This document shows positions 38,121 through 52,000 of a DNA stretch of 64,000 nucleotides, one piece after another. The notes under the pieces were generated by a model, which had not been told where the DNA came from, searched no databases, and saw nothing but the letters and a program-made list of their open reading frames with translations. The position numbers were made by a program, and so were the translations under genes. Numbering within the stretch: the stretch's first letter is position 1; each line of letters opens with the position of its first letter. Source of the DNA: Rhabdornis inornatus (lineage: Eukaryota; Chordata; Aves; Passeriformes; Rhabdornithidae); assembly GCA_013397075.1 (NCBI GenBank), contig VWZS01004377.1, forward strand, positions 17,228 through 81,227. Reading direction: 5' to 3'.

Positions 38121-41100
38121 CTCTGTCTCACCCCAGTGTGTGGCTGCAGGGCCTGCAGGGATCCCAGCTGCCCATTCATGGCTGCTCACCCAATAACCAA
38201 GCAAATCTTGGGTGCAAACACATTAGTGATGGCATTACTACACATTTTTTGATCAACAATACATCAGCAGAACATTTTGCTACTGCTGTTAACTCTCTGC
38301 TGTGGTTCAGAAACAAATGCTTGAGGACATGTACTACTATACTCCTACTGCATGTACAAGAGACACACTATTGTATCCTCCACAGAATATGACTGGCAGC
38401 AATTACAGTGAATATTGGAAGAAATGGAACAGGATTTGTGATGCATTTTCCTTGCTTTTGTGAAACATTTGTTCACCAGATTTGCTAACTCTTAAAATGC
38501 ACGAGAGGTCTGCTAATCCAGGGAATTAACAAGGTACTGCTCCAACAGACTGCAGGACAAGAGTGCTCTGTTTCATACAAATGGGCTTTAGACAAGCAAC
38601 CAGAACACCCTATGAACAGTTCACCCATTCTACCTAAGATGTAGAAATACATCAGCTGATCAAAAACAAAACAGGAAAGATTTATGCTTGCAACCTCCCA
38701 AAACAAAGGTTCCTGGGTTGGGATTGTTTTCCTCTCTCCCTTCTGAGCTCACGTAGTCTGCAAAAATATAACCTTAGAGCACAGGAAAATAAGATTTAAG
38801 CATATCTGAAATAATAGAGCCCAGTTGCTATCACGCTGTGATTATCAGCACTGATGCCAACAACCCACACTGGAGCCAGAGTCTCCTCAAACACCATAAA
38901 TTCCAAGCTGCCTTAAAGAACACGCACGCACCTTCATCTGTCCCTGAAACCCTGCAAGGTCAGGGGAAGGCTCCTGCTTTGCTGCATAACAAAACAGAAA
39001 CTGTTTGGTGCAAATAAATAAATAAGTAATAGAGTAGCAATACACTCAGATTTTCTGAATAATTCAAGTCCCATTCTTAACAGTGACAGGAATACAGCAG
39101 AGGTTGCTGGCTTGGGGATACTGAGACAACCCAGTGCTGGGGACAGAGGGTTTATGATCTGTAGGAATCTGTCCAAAGTGGGCTCAAGTTGATGAATGTG
39201 TCCTTTCCAGGCAGAGCTGTTCAAGGTTTGGATGTTAACAACAGGATTTCCATTCTATACAAAGCATCACTGCTACATTCTTTTATGTCCTTTACCAGAT
39301 GTATTAATACAATCCACATTTCTATAGCGTGTCCTTCCTTGTAAAATCCAAAAATACACATCCAAATGCCCAGCAGTGGGCACTTCCATGTGGGCACCTG
39401 CATGGCTTGCACACATGCACATTTGTGCACAGACACATGAGGAATTTATTTCCAAATGTAGCCAAACATGCAACTTAAACACTTTTAAAGAGAGGCAACA
39501 ATTTTTTTTAAAGAAAAAGTTATAAATCATTAACAGCAAAAAGCCTTTTCCTGCAGTAGAGAACACAGCACTGTAGGAACACCTGTAATCCCAACACTTG
39601 CAATTCCCAGCATTGACCATACAGTCACACTGAAAGCTTGACACAGCAACTGAGCCAGTGAAGAAGCCCCATGAACCCATTCATGACACAGCATTTGTGA
39701 CACAAATCTTCCTGTGGACACTTCACCAAACAGTACACCAGAAATTATTTTTATAAAAAGAAGAAGACAGGAAGCATCCCCACAATCATGAAAATCTGAC
39801 GTAACAGTACATAATTCTATCCTCACTCAACATCTAAAACTGGAAGGCAACCTTGAAAACCCTTCAACAATACGAAAACAAAAGGATGCACAATAAGGAG
39901 CTCTTCCAAAAAAATCATATCTGCTTTCCCCAGAAATTCTTCCTACACAAATCCAGTGCTACTGTGCCTAATGCTGCTGTTGACAAGGGTATTGGATTGC
40001 TGTTAGTGGCTGGCTTGTCCTGCAGACCCAGCCCGATGGCAGCAGTCCCTCGGGCAGTGAGCAGAGCAGCTGCTCCCGCTCCAGCTGCACACCGGGGCTG
40101 GGGCTGCAGACACCCACATCCAAGGGCTCCTTGGGTTTTGTCTCCAGGGCTCATTATCATTAACAATGACTCACAAACCAGAAGAAGCCATGCAAACTGA
40201 ATTCACAGAGCTCCCAAACAGCCCACAGTGCCAGTGTCCAGGTACAAGCTACATCAGTCTGAACATGTGGACTTCTTTGCACAAAGGCAAGTCAAGGTGC
40301 CCGTGTGTTAACAGCACTGAGCTCTCCAAAGCCCTTCTCCTACAGCAGATTTATGCCAGGACCTGCCTAGTACTTTGCTCATCCCCCTGCATCTCCAGTG
40401 CCTTCTGTGCCTCAACCTGCTTGCCTCCTGAACCTTCACCTTCCCTCCTGAGAAGGCAGGGAATCAGCTACTCACAAATCCCTCTTTCTAACCTCCACTG
40501 AGTACTGCCATTAACTAATAAGACAGCAGGAGTGGAAAGCGGTTTTTTAAGTACACTATTCACATAAGTCTAGTTTTTGCTGAAAGAGCACCAAAAATAA
40601 ACCCCTCAAGAATTCAGTCTCTCATATTCTCATAGCTTATACCTCCAGTCAGCTTCAATAAGCCAGAAACAATATTGCATGCCCAGACTCCATATCACTG
40701 CAATCACTGGGGCTCAAGTAAAGCACCTGCTTAATTTCAAATTCATTTAATATCTCTATACCTGCTCCACAAATAAGCCTTACAACATTGTGAGTCATTC
40801 AAGCCAGGCACTAGTAAATTTTTTTTAAAGAACCTTAAATCTAATAGAAGATTACTGCACTCAACTGTAGAAACAATTTTAAGCCAAAATTTGGTAAGAC
40901 ACATTAGTTTTATATGGAGCTAAATTATTTCAAAGTGTCCAGGAAATATAATTCAGCAATTACAGCTGTATTAGCTGGATGCAAACGAAGCAAGAGGCAG
41001 AGCTTATTTACCACTGAGTGGGTGGGTCACCCTGGCCATCTTCCAGAGCCCAGCCCTGCTGCAAGGACGAGCTTTGCTGAAGACTGACCCAAATCCAAGA

Positions 41101-44100
41101 ACCAAAGGTGCTCAAAGCACCTGGCTGATGGTGACAAGGACTTGAAGCCTTGTGAGTACTGACATGGGGGCATATTTGTAAGCTATCAACAGTCAAGGAG
41201 GCCAAGCTTTTGAGGAGCTCAAGTCTCTCTTTCTAGCAGTGACAGAGAAGTTTGATTTCCCAACGTGCTCAGTCCCCAGCACCTGTGGTGTGACACTTCT
41301 GGCCATGCCATCCAAGGTGCCAGGCTCCAGGTGAAGGCACAGAGCTCCAAACCCTCCTGGGTATCCGAAGGGAAATCACCTCTCTCACCCTGACCACAGA
41401 GGTATGTCCCTGCTCAAGCACCCCAAGTGCAGAAAGCACCATGCTTGGATTCCCAACCAGCACAGTCCCGAGGGACACAGGAGCTGAATGCTGAGATGCT
41501 GGGATGCTGTGCTGAGGCCAGCTCGGTGAGCTGGCAAACAGAGAGAGATGAGGCTGAGCCAGCCAGCACCACAAGCTCTGCTCCAGTCCCCAAGAGCTTC
41601 CAGACTGTCCCCATGCTCAGGGACAGTCTCAGGATGTGTTCTCTGAGGATGTGTTCAGGACACAATCTTTACAAGACATTTTCGTCCTGGCTGAAAACAG
41701 AGCTCACACTAAATTAAATGAAGCTAAAGCCTATCATCTGTACACCCTACAGAAAAGACACCATCATCATTGTCAAGTGAAAATCTGGAAGCCAAGCAGG
41801 AGGCAAAATAACCTCTGCTCCCCATCACACTCCTCTAAAAGCACTGCACTGCACTCAGCTGACAGCAGAAATGGATTTGATAATGCAGCAAGGGAAAAAT
41901 ACAGTGTGGGACAACATTTCCAGTTCAGCATTCTCCACCCCCACATTCTCTACAATAATTAATAACCAAAGCTGTTAATGTTTAAATGATCCACGCTCTC
42001 CAGTGCAGTCAGCAATGCCTCCAGAGGCTTTCCACTGGGGCTAACACTATTAACTGTATGGATGCCTGAGGATACAAACTGTTTAATGGATAAAAGGACA
42101 ATTCTATACTGTATCCAAACATTTAGGAACTTTTCTTTTAAAGCTGAACTGGCTTAATAAAGCATTTGGGATTCCCAAGTTTTGTGTAAACGTCCAAGTA
42201 CTCCAGGGTTAAAGGAAAGCAAAGTTTTTCCCAGCCCTCAAGTGCTAATAGCCATTAAATTACTCTTCCCCATTCCAATAGGGCCAGAACATCCAACCTA
42301 CTCACAGTCTTCCCAGCAAATGGTTATTCAGGGAGAGCAGGCAGGGATCAGCCAGCCCTAGGAAAGCTGAGCAACAAGCAGGCAGGGAAAAGCTTTCTCT
42401 GGTTTTTCACAGCACTAGAAACGAAATCACTCCCAAACATGGCTCCAGGACTCTGTTTTTTATTTATTTACTCAAGTCCTTGGGAACCTCTGCAGTTACC
42501 AACACACTTCTCAGCAGTTAGGGCAAGAAGGTATTTTAGCAAGGAATTACAATCATGATAATCACCAGCTTTTCCTGTCCTGCCTTCTCCAACCCCTCCC
42601 TGCCCATTCCCCCATCCCAGGATTAACACAGCAAAGGAAACTTTTAAGACCAAAGCCATTTCTCAATTACTTTTTTTTTTTAAGCTTAATTTTCAAAGAG
42701 CCAGGGGTACAGAAGTTCATCCTGCCTGTGTGTGTTTCCCTATCTGTCCCCCTTCCAATAACTTTTGAAAGCCACTAATTTCAAGTCAATGTGACAGCAG
42801 GGCAGAGGTCTCCACAGTGCCAAGTTCCCAGAAGTTCAGTGAGGAGCCTGCAGCCGTGCAGGGAAAGGCGCCTGGCTTCTCTCACCTCCCACCACGGGGA
42901 AGGCTGGCTGTTAGCTCACACCTCATTAGACAGCACAAACCCACAGAGGAAATCAATTACCAGATAAAAGTCCATAGGAAACCAGCCTTCAATCATCCTG
43001 CTGCTCATGCAACCACTTGATTCATAATTCCTGTGACAGCCTGATAACAAGGACTGCCTGGCCCTTCCTTGGGCAGCACAGGAGTAAATACTGACCCATG
43101 AAAGCCATCCTTGTCTCCTGCACCACCACAGGCTCACCCATGGCCTTGCACTGACAGGGAGTAAGGGCAAAGCATCATCCAAATGGTCACCAGGTACCAT
43201 CAAGAACTCAAGGACTCGAAGCAGTTCTGTAACTGGATGGATTTAGAGCCACAAGATTGATTGTAAGCATGCACCAAAAGATGGATGTTTCTCCCACCAG
43301 GCAAAGTTCAACCCACTGAAACCAATACTTTGGAAACACTGAACTTCTGAACATTCTGGTCTCTGATTCCCTTTCTTTGTTGCTGCAGATATCAGGGATG
43401 TAGTTGACATCCCTACTTAATGTCTGCACTCCCAGTTTTGCAGGAAGACACCTGGACACTGCAGCCTGTCCACTGCTGAGGTTCCCCACCTCACCACCCA
43501 CGAGCTGAGCTCCACTCAGGCAGGACTGATTTCTCTAAGCAGCTCGAGAGCCAGCAGTATCAGCTACACTTGCTGGAAGGATTTAAAACAAAAAAAACAC
43601 ACACAAAAAAAAAGCAAAATAACCTTAAGTGCCTTACTAACGGCTGGGCTCTTTCTTTTTCCACTTAGGGACTCATTTCTCTAAAACAGAGGCTTCATTC
43701 TTCAACATAAGACTTCAAATACATGGAAAATCTGAACCAGACCTATCACACCAGGCTACAGTTTCCAGCATGATAGTTTAATGGGCTCGTTGAAAGCATT
43801 CTTCAAATGTTTAATTCCTGTCATTCCTTTCCCTTCATGGTTCTTCTTTATGGAGAGATGCATGGGAAATGGGGTAAAATTGGGTCCACAAGGATCAAGG
43901 AAGTATGCCCTAGTGTGTCATGTGTTCTGTGTGTTATTGGCAGGGCTGCAGATTGATTTATTTATGCTTTTTGTGATAGACGTGGCACTTGCTGGTCAAA
44001 CAGACAAAACCAGACTAGCTGCAGATGAGCAGGGACTAACTGAGCTCGTGCCAGGGCTGTCTGGCTGGACTGGTGATGTGGGCTGTGCATCTCCACAGCT

Positions 44101-46589
44101 CATGGACAACTTGTGTACCTCTATACAAGCTGTGGAGACAGCAGTGACTGCCATTGTATCTCTCTGTGGAGCAGCTAGGGAGTGCATCTCCCTAGAAAGG
44201 TAATAACTGGGAGGTAACATTTGGCAAATGCCTTCTCTAATTAAGAGGGCAGGCAGCTTCTCTGGCCAGCCAGCAAAATTTGCATCCACTCCCACCAACT
44301 TCTCCAGGACTTGTGTATCACTTGTACATGTATAATGTACATCTGTGCAGATATAAGGTATGGACAGTCTGCATCTTTCAGGCTGAAAGTGTGAAACCAT
44401 CCATTCCCTTCCTAACTTCCCACAAAAACAACTCTTCAGGAGCACAATAGGAAATTACCAAGTTTCAAGCAGATGATGTCTAAGCGTGTGGAACTCAGGG
44501 TACCAGTAACTTGAATCCCAAGTCTTGGGCATCTCTTCCCACATTTACAGTTCACAGCCATCCTACCAAAGAGCATAAATGTCATCATCAGAGAAGGGCT
44601 CATGAACAAGCACTACTACAGTGCAAAAGTCTTCTTCATAGGCATTACCTATAAACAATTCTGATTTGTGCACCACTGTTAGTAACTATGAACTCAATTC
44701 TTCTGCTCTTCAGCACAGTGAAGACACTGGAATTGAGCCATCATTTATATAAAGAGAAGCTCAAGGAGTTGCTAAATGCTGAAATGCTGGATATTCTATA
44801 GCAGGGGTGGTTCTGCTTACATGAAGGCAAACTGCACAAGCTCAGCACAAAATGATGAGGTTGGGATAAAGAAATTAGTTCAGCTTTAAGAGTGCTCTGC
44901 CTTAGTAAATCCAAGTCAGACTCTGCACCTTGCAGTGTCGTTTTTCTGTGGTTCTGTGTGTGTTCACATCAAAGAACATGCTCAGGTGTCTGGGCATGGC
45001 GTGAGGAAGAGAGAGGACAGTTCAGGTGGGGAGGACAGGAGAGGAACAGCCACAGTACAGGTGGAGAATCTGGAGCTGAAATACATTACAGGCTCGAGAA
45101 ATCATCTCGTATAACTGGTAGTACAAATTGGTTTTAAGAGACAACTCAGCTGGCACATGTATTCCCTGCTGAACAGTGATACCTATTCAAATGATCAAAA
45201 CTTGTCAGTTCTTAAATTCAGGATAAATCCCAGACCTCAGAAACAGGCAAATGAAAAAAAAAAAAAGGTTCAAAAGCAGTAAGACAGGGAATGTTACTCT
45301 CAGGACCAATCTCTCTGATATGCCTCAAGCTTGCTAACAGCATTCTAATGCCACAGGCACGTTACTTTCCTTTGCCCTCATATTTTATTTCACTGAAGCC
45401 CTGTCCTAATAACTGATTACCAAATACCAAACAAGCTGTAGTGTTATCTTGCTAGCTGGTGAAATATTTAGGTCCATTTAAGTGCCATGCAAAAATGAGT
45501 CTGAATATATGGGCTGTAGCAGGCAGAAATAGGAGTTTTGCATTCAGAGACAGGAATATCCTATTGAGGCCCATTCCTCACTCCTGCAAAGTGCTTGTGC
45601 CCTCTCACCAGATCAATGCAAAGCAGCTGCTGTTGCCATAGGATAAAATGCCTCCTTCACATTTAATGTGGAAATTACCATTCCTCCACCACATTCACAG
45701 TGAAGGAGGAAGCTGAGTGCCAGCTCCCATCCTCCAGCCAGGCTCACCTGAAGAACTGTTCACCTACCTAAAACACCACAGAAAAAGAGTGCTTGCTTTT
45801 TTGTACATCTCAATGGAAACAACTGGCCTATAATACACCAGGTTCCTCACAACCATTCTAACATCCTCCTTCCCAATCTATGCAGTTCAATTTTTCAGGA
45901 ATATATGAACAGGTTTGAAACAACTGCCCAATGGCTTTTATGGGGCCACTGTCTACTGCAAAAATCAAAATCCACATTTTCAGAGCTGTGACATACACAA
46001 ACTTGTTTCAGCTTTTTCTCAGGGCATTCAGACACAGCAACCAATTTCCAGGAGAGACAGCAGTGAGCCCAGCAGCAGCACTGCTACTTTAAGTCAGTCG
46101 AGGGCTTCATGTGTCTGCCCTGCCCCATCCTGTGTGCTCACTGCACCTAAGGATATAGGGGGAGTGGAAACAACCCACTGAGACAAAACCACACCACAGA
46201 AACAAAACAAATTTCTTCCCCACCCAAAGGAAAATAAAATATTGCAAATTTTGCCCTCAATCATTGCTTGCTTCCAGATTGCAAGATGTTCTCTGGGTCT
46301 GGCTGTGAAAAGCTAAAATAGCTTTCAAACACCAGTTCTTGAGAGAGTTCCAGTCCAACTGCTCGGGGTCAGGATAAGCACCCAAATGTCTAAATCATGC
46401 TCTGAAACAAACAGTTATGCCATGGCAGTTGTAACACATCTCCTGCTGTAAAGTGCATCATTTCAATGTCTATGAAGTGTCCAAAATTTCAGTGCCACGA
46501 GCCCCACGTTTGCAGCAGCTGCACAACTGGAATCATCAGTGATTCACAGGCTACTGTTCTTCCAGCAGAGCTCTCTCTGGTCTTTCATG
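38121..46589. other. Unique non-coding sequence
   Basis: No gene and no sizeable transposon was recognised in over 8 kb. Low-complexity items are a T run at 42669-42680, an A/CA-rich tract at 43584-43619 and an A run at 45254-45266. A plus-strand frame of 140 codons at 43781-44203 has no recognisable domain and no supporting splice or start context. Confidence 0.5.
43584..43619. repeat. A-rich / CA low-complexity tract
   Basis: Runs of A with an embedded cacacaca segment. No source element is recognisable. Confidence 0.75.
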
Positions 46590-46930
46590 TGACAGATAGT
46601 TAAGTTTGACTTTATTTGCATCATGCTTGCCAAGACCTGTGAATTGGGAATTAATAGCTCCCACTGCTCCCACATTGCAGCCAATTTTACTGCATTCACT
46701 CCAGCACATATCAATGCACAGAGGTCAGATGCAATTTTAATGAGAACCTCTACTGTTCTATTTATTTTAATACCTTTATTGCACCATCAAATTTATAATA
46801 ATTAAGCATATTATAATTACAGTGAATTAAATAGTCTTCCTAAATATATCCCCCATTATTTTATAATCAATTAAAATTAATAAAATTGATTGTAAAATCT
46901 TATGTCTGGTGTATACTAATTTCTGTTCTC
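46590..46930. promoter_or_regulatory. Candidate conserved non-coding element, strongly AT-rich
   Basis: This is a long AT-rich, non-repetitive block. It contains an octamer motif ATTTGCAT at 46614-46621, several TAATT cores (gggaattaatagc near 46647, tataataattaagc near 46794, gtgaattaaatag near 46822), and a run of caattaaaattaataaaatt near 46867. The texture fits a developmental enhancer or an ancient conserved element, but AT-rich drift would look similar. Confidence 0.33.
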
Positions 46931-48479
46931 ATCATTACACAAAGTTCTACTTCAGTAACAGCCAACTACAAAGATTTCTGTACTATCAGAAGGTCTATTA
47001 TAATCCATTTTCTTTACTGATCCTCTGATACCTCCATCCCTTCCACAGAGTACCATTAATGCCTTGGCTTGGCAGGCTTCTTGCAGAGCCAGCAGCAGGC
47101 CTGGCTGTGAGGGAGCTGTAAGGGAGCTGATGTGGCACCAGGTACAAGCAAATTGTCCCCATCCCATGTGACAGCAGCTCCCAGCTATGGACAAGCCCTG
47201 CTGCTCCTGCTGGGCAGCACATGGGGAGAGATGGGATTCTGGGAACACAGTGGCTGCTTCCCTTTCCAGTCCAGATTCCCCACTCACTAGCAGAGAGAAC
47301 TCCCAGAAAAGCAGCACTTTCCCAGCTCCATCATAGTCAGGGTGTCCTGCACTCTCTTATTTCCTCACTTGCCATCACCTCCAGCCTTTGTGCCTTCACA
47401 GCTGCTCAGCCATCTCCACTCAATCCCTGGCAGCTCGGCTGCCTTACAGCTGGGTGTTTCCCTGGCAATTATATCTCTTCAGTTGCTGAAAGCATCAGAA
47501 AATGACCCCAAAAGACCTCCTTTCTCTGTAAGAGCAAAAGGGAGCTGGTGGAATCACAGAGGTAATACAATTTTCAGTGTAAGTACATTAGCTCATGGAA
47601 CTTCTTGCCACAGAGTCATCCCAGGGCAACAGTTTGACAACCACTCGGTGTCTGTTCTGCACAGCTCAGTACCAGCAGCAGAGAAAGGAGCAGGAACAAA
47701 TGTCACCCACTGGACAAGTCTTGCCTTTTCTTTCCCTATTTTGGGGTTATTCTGAGAGAGAAGTATCTAGAAAATGAACTGCCAGGAAAAATGATGCTGT
47801 GATCTCTGGGAAATCAGCGTTACAGGGTGAGGACTCATTTTTCTGACTGCCCAAGCAGAATGTGCTTGCAAAGGGGAATCTGCACAGTCTCACTGCAGAA
47901 ATGATGCATAAGGTCTTCAAGAAAATGAAGAGGCACTGTATAAAGCATCACCCCAAGGCTCAGAATTTCTGCAAAGCTTTGAGATGGAGCTAACAAGAAC
48001 TCTCCTCCCACTGAATTTCCCTGAGAGCAACTTAGGGTATTAATTACTAATTATTAATTATACAAAAACTGACTTGATAAACTTTGTGACCAAGAGGACA
48101 CAGAACTGGGCAGTACTCACTGCATTTTGCTTTTGTTACCCTAGATGTGCAGTTTGGTTTCTCTATCCTTTAGCTTCCTTCATTGCTTTTATGTTTGAGG
48201 GGTGGTGGATGTATTTTGGCTGGGGAATTCCCCTGGCCAAGCAGAGAAGAATCCTTTTAATCCTGTTTCTGCAGCACCTGACACAGCAGCTCCAGACCGT
48301 GATGTAACCAGCTCGGGTCTAACTCCTGCAGTGCAAAGCACAGTGTGATTAGGGGCTCCTTGAAACCACCCGATTTTCCTGAGTATCTCAGGGCACTGGA
48401 GCACAGGGCTGGATGTGCCTGGTATCACTTCCTAATGTGCATGGCCAGCTAATGGCAGGCACTTTAATGATGACACAAT
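46931..48479. other. Unique non-coding sequence
   Basis: Ordinary unique sequence. A small AT-rich stretch of TTAATTA-type cores lies at 48040-48062. No gene or transposon was recognised. Confidence 0.5.
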
Positions 48480-49010
48480 GCAGATTGCAGGCCCTTTTAG
48501 CACTTGTCAGGCTGCCTTGCTCCGAGCCTCCCCTGCCTCTCTCATCCTGACATGGCTCGGCACTGAAATGTTCTTTTCTCTGTCAGCTTTGGGGCCTGAT
48601 CGGAGCTGCTACCCATCGCAGTCAATGAGTGTGAACTTCCTTGTGCCACGGGGCCTCTCCACAAGTGTCTCGGCGTGGGAGGTGGCACTTGTCACCCTGT
48701 CATCTCTGCTGCACAGCCCCAGCTCAGGCAAGGGACACCCTGCAAGGTCTGCTCGGCTGAGTCCTGCTCCCAGCACGGAAAAACCCCGCAGTTACATCAC
48801 GGCGATCTCACAGGGAAGGCAAACTGCTTACTCAGAGCAAGCCTTTTATTTTTAGCCTGGCTGGAGGAGGCAGTGGCTGTGTAAATAAAGGCTGCTGTGA
48901 GTCTGAGTAAGCACGGTGCCTGCACGGCTCCTGTCAGCACGGTGAGTGAGCAGCCCTCCACCAGGGCTGGGAGCCCACAGCAAGGGCTCTGTGCAGCACA
49001 GGGGCGTGGG
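48480..49010 (+). promoter_or_regulatory. Weak CpG-rich region, possible promoter or first exon
   Basis: About 16 CpGs fall between 48520 and 49005, clearly more than elsewhere in the window, and the stretch is GC-rich. A TATA-like taaataaagg lies at 48882-48891. About 55 bases later, at 48942-48947, comes a strong splice-donor consensus (cacg|gtgagtg). That order could mark the first exon of a non-coding or alternative transcript on the plus strand. A 125-codon frame at 48478-48855 lies within it but matches nothing known. Chance is a real alternative. Confidence 0.25.
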
Positions 49011-52000
49011 AACCTCACTGGGAATGCTCACACAGAGTGGGAATCTCACTGGGAATGCCCAGCTCCAGAGCCAACAGGAACAGGAGCACAGAGAGTGGCC
49101 ACAGGGGCTGTTTTCCAGCACCCAGGGCCTCGATGCTTTCAAGGAAAGAAATCAAACCACCACAGCCCTACACAGCAGCATCCCAGAAAAGCTTTCAAGG
49201 GCCAGGTGTTTCCTCTCGGCAAAACACACACTCATGAAGCCTTTATCAGCCTGCAGCAACAAAGCCATCCTTGTAGGCAGCACCTAGACCATCTCCTGAT
49301 GCTCTAGTGCTCTCCAGCAGGACATTCACAGCCAGCCACCTCGGAGAAAGCCTGAGCAGTGCTGGGGGACTCCAAGCTGCTGGGAGGAGGGCAGGGCTTG
49401 TACCCTGGGGGGTCAAAACTGTTATCTTTGATATCCTACGTTTATCTCCAGCGTCACTTCTGTCTGCTTGTTGATACATTTCCTTGCTTCCTTTCTGCGG
49501 CAGGAGGTCTAGCTGTTCTTCAGCACGTCTGGAGTAACAAGCAGCCTAGGGAACAGCAGGCTGGGTTCTAACTAAACACTCACTATTTCGTCTACCTTCC
49601 CAAAGAACAAACACATAAAGTAGCTGGGAACATCATCCCTGACTGCAGTCACATGCCATATGCCTTGCAGTTAATCCCAAGCACACCAACACCAGCATTT
49701 CCCATTTATGGGCTCAGACTTCTTTTTTCTCTCCCTGAGCTATTCCTCACCCTCCATGCAAAAGCTCTGTCCTTCCAAGCAGCTCTCCCAGCTGAACAGG
49801 CCCTGAAAAAGCCCATCTCTGCTTTCCATCTGAATGGGCACGGTTCACTGTTCAAAGCCTGATAGTTCTTCTGAGCCTAATAATATTTGAAAGCAATAAA
49901 TAAATGTATTGTTCTCAAAATGAGTAGGCTTAGGAGAATTAGTGATGCTGAGGAGGATCCCCATCAGGCAGGGACATGAGAGCTTGTTGCACATCCTGCT
50001 GCTGCTGGTCCTCTCAGTCCTCCTGCTCCTGGCACACAGACCCCGTGTCCTGCAGATTTCTCCATGGCCCTTGCAAAGTTACTTTCCAATGTGACAGCTT
50101 GCTTTTAGTGGATTTTTAAACCGCTGGCTAATCCTTCTAGCTGTACTTAGTTAATGTGGAAACAAAGAAAGACAAGGATTGGGTCTTGTTGTGTGTCCAG
50201 CAGGCTCCATGGTACATGCAATTCAAGCAGCCAGAGATGTTTTTCCTTCACAGCCAGTGCAGTTTTTCACTCTGCATTAATGGGAATTAGGAGCCCTCAT
50301 ACATGTACTTGACGTGTACCCTAACACATGCTTCAAATCTAATGACAGCAAGGCTCCAGTTGCAAACTCTTTCAAGAGAATCATTAAGTACACATATAAA
50401 TCTTGTTATGAGTCAAGCCTGTGTTTTGAACTCTAGTCTCTGATGGTTCAAATCCAAATTTACAGCACTTCCAGGCTTCCTTAAAAGGAAAAAAAAAACC
50501 TGCAATAAAATTAATGATCACTCGTGTTTACATTTCTGTTGGTGCATTTCAGCAAGTAAGATTATATCCACGTATTCAGAAGTCAGAGACACATTCCTCA
50601 TAACTCTATCAGCTCAAGACTGCCTTCCAGGCTGGGGTTTTGTGCTCAGCTCTGCACTCAGTTTGTAAAATGCTTGTACTGTGCACGCCTTACTTGGAGT
50701 CACACCAACAGCAGCTGCAGAGGACACACAGATAAGCAGAGCCAGAGAGACACAAGGCCCCCAGAGATGTGTCACCACCATCTCGAGACATCCATCCAGC
50801 AGCTCTGAGCTTGGCTGTGCACATTTGGTGGTGGAGCAAGAGAACGTGGCTGTTCCTATGCTACAGGTGAGACCACCAGAGCTACTCTGAAATAAAACCA
50901 CGTCCCAAAAGCATCTAAATATCCACACAACTCTTCCTGCTCTGCTACTTCCTGGCACCATATAAAAAGGTGGAGTTCAAAAAACTGCTGTCCATCTGGA
51001 AATACACTTTATGACTTCTTTCTACACATTATTTTATCCAGCACCAGGACAAGGTTCTGCTTGCAGAGATTGCTATCAGATTTGTGTCCCAGAGAAACTG
51101 GTGTCCCTTGTACTCCTTTCAAACTTCTATCTCTATCTTCTGCAATGGTGAAGAGGTGAGGTGTGAAAACCTGCCAGTCTCTTCCCCAGCACAGAGCCCC
51201 CCACAAGCTCTCTGCCCCTCAGCTCAAACGCCCCTGCCAGTCTGGGGAGGTGCTGATGGTACTCTGCATGCCAAGTGTGCTCTCACGAGTGACTCTTCAG
51301 ACTGCTGGGCAGCTCCAATGCACACCCAATGGCCACAGGTTTGATAATATCTGAACCAGGTGTCCCTCACTCCGAGCTAAGGAGAAGGAGAAGGCAGGAC
51401 TAATGACTGCCTGCAGGAATTATTCAGAACACATTGGCATTCCAGAGGGAAACATGTCAGGCACTTGAGATTGAGAAAGAATATAAATATTCCCTTATTT
51501 ATTCACAGACTATTTGCTCATTCTTCCAACACTGAAGTACATGAGACAGAGAAAAGCATTCCATACCTGACATAAATAATTTCTATTTCTTAAAGCGCCT
51601 CTTTCCCTGCAAACACTAAGGCAAATACAGTAATAGAAGTTAAATCCATTATCATAAACTTTATTAGAAAGAGGTCCTGACCTCTTGGGATGGGACCCTT
51701 TTAAATATAGTTGAAAATATATCCTGGTTTGGCACTTCTTACCAACCAACATCAGAACTGAATTTATGCCTCAGTTAGTTCAAACATTGGACAGAGAATG
51801 AGGCAGGCTGCATGATGAAGATAAAATCCTGGCTTGGCTGAAGCTAATGGCAAGGTGCCCATCAGCTCCCAGGGAGCTCCCCAGCTCCCGGAATCGCAGA
51901 GGAAGCCGAGGAGCTCCTTCCTGGGGATGCTGTGCAGCGTGTGAGGAGCACCCTGGTGCTCATCCCTCATTCACCACAGGCCTTTGGGACACATGAGGAG

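Noticed and set aside
37739..38392. 217-codon plus-strand frame and 137-codon minus-strand frame
   Set aside because: Both are driven by a minisatellite with units divisible by three and both run through an N; no protein family resemblance.
43781..44203. 140-codon plus-strand frame with a hydrophobic middle
   Set aside because: No known family, no splice context, and length is within chance for this amount of sequence.
50440..50460. tRNA B-box-like ggttcaaatcc
   Set aside because: No A box, no cloverleaf pairing and no terminator T run at the right distance.
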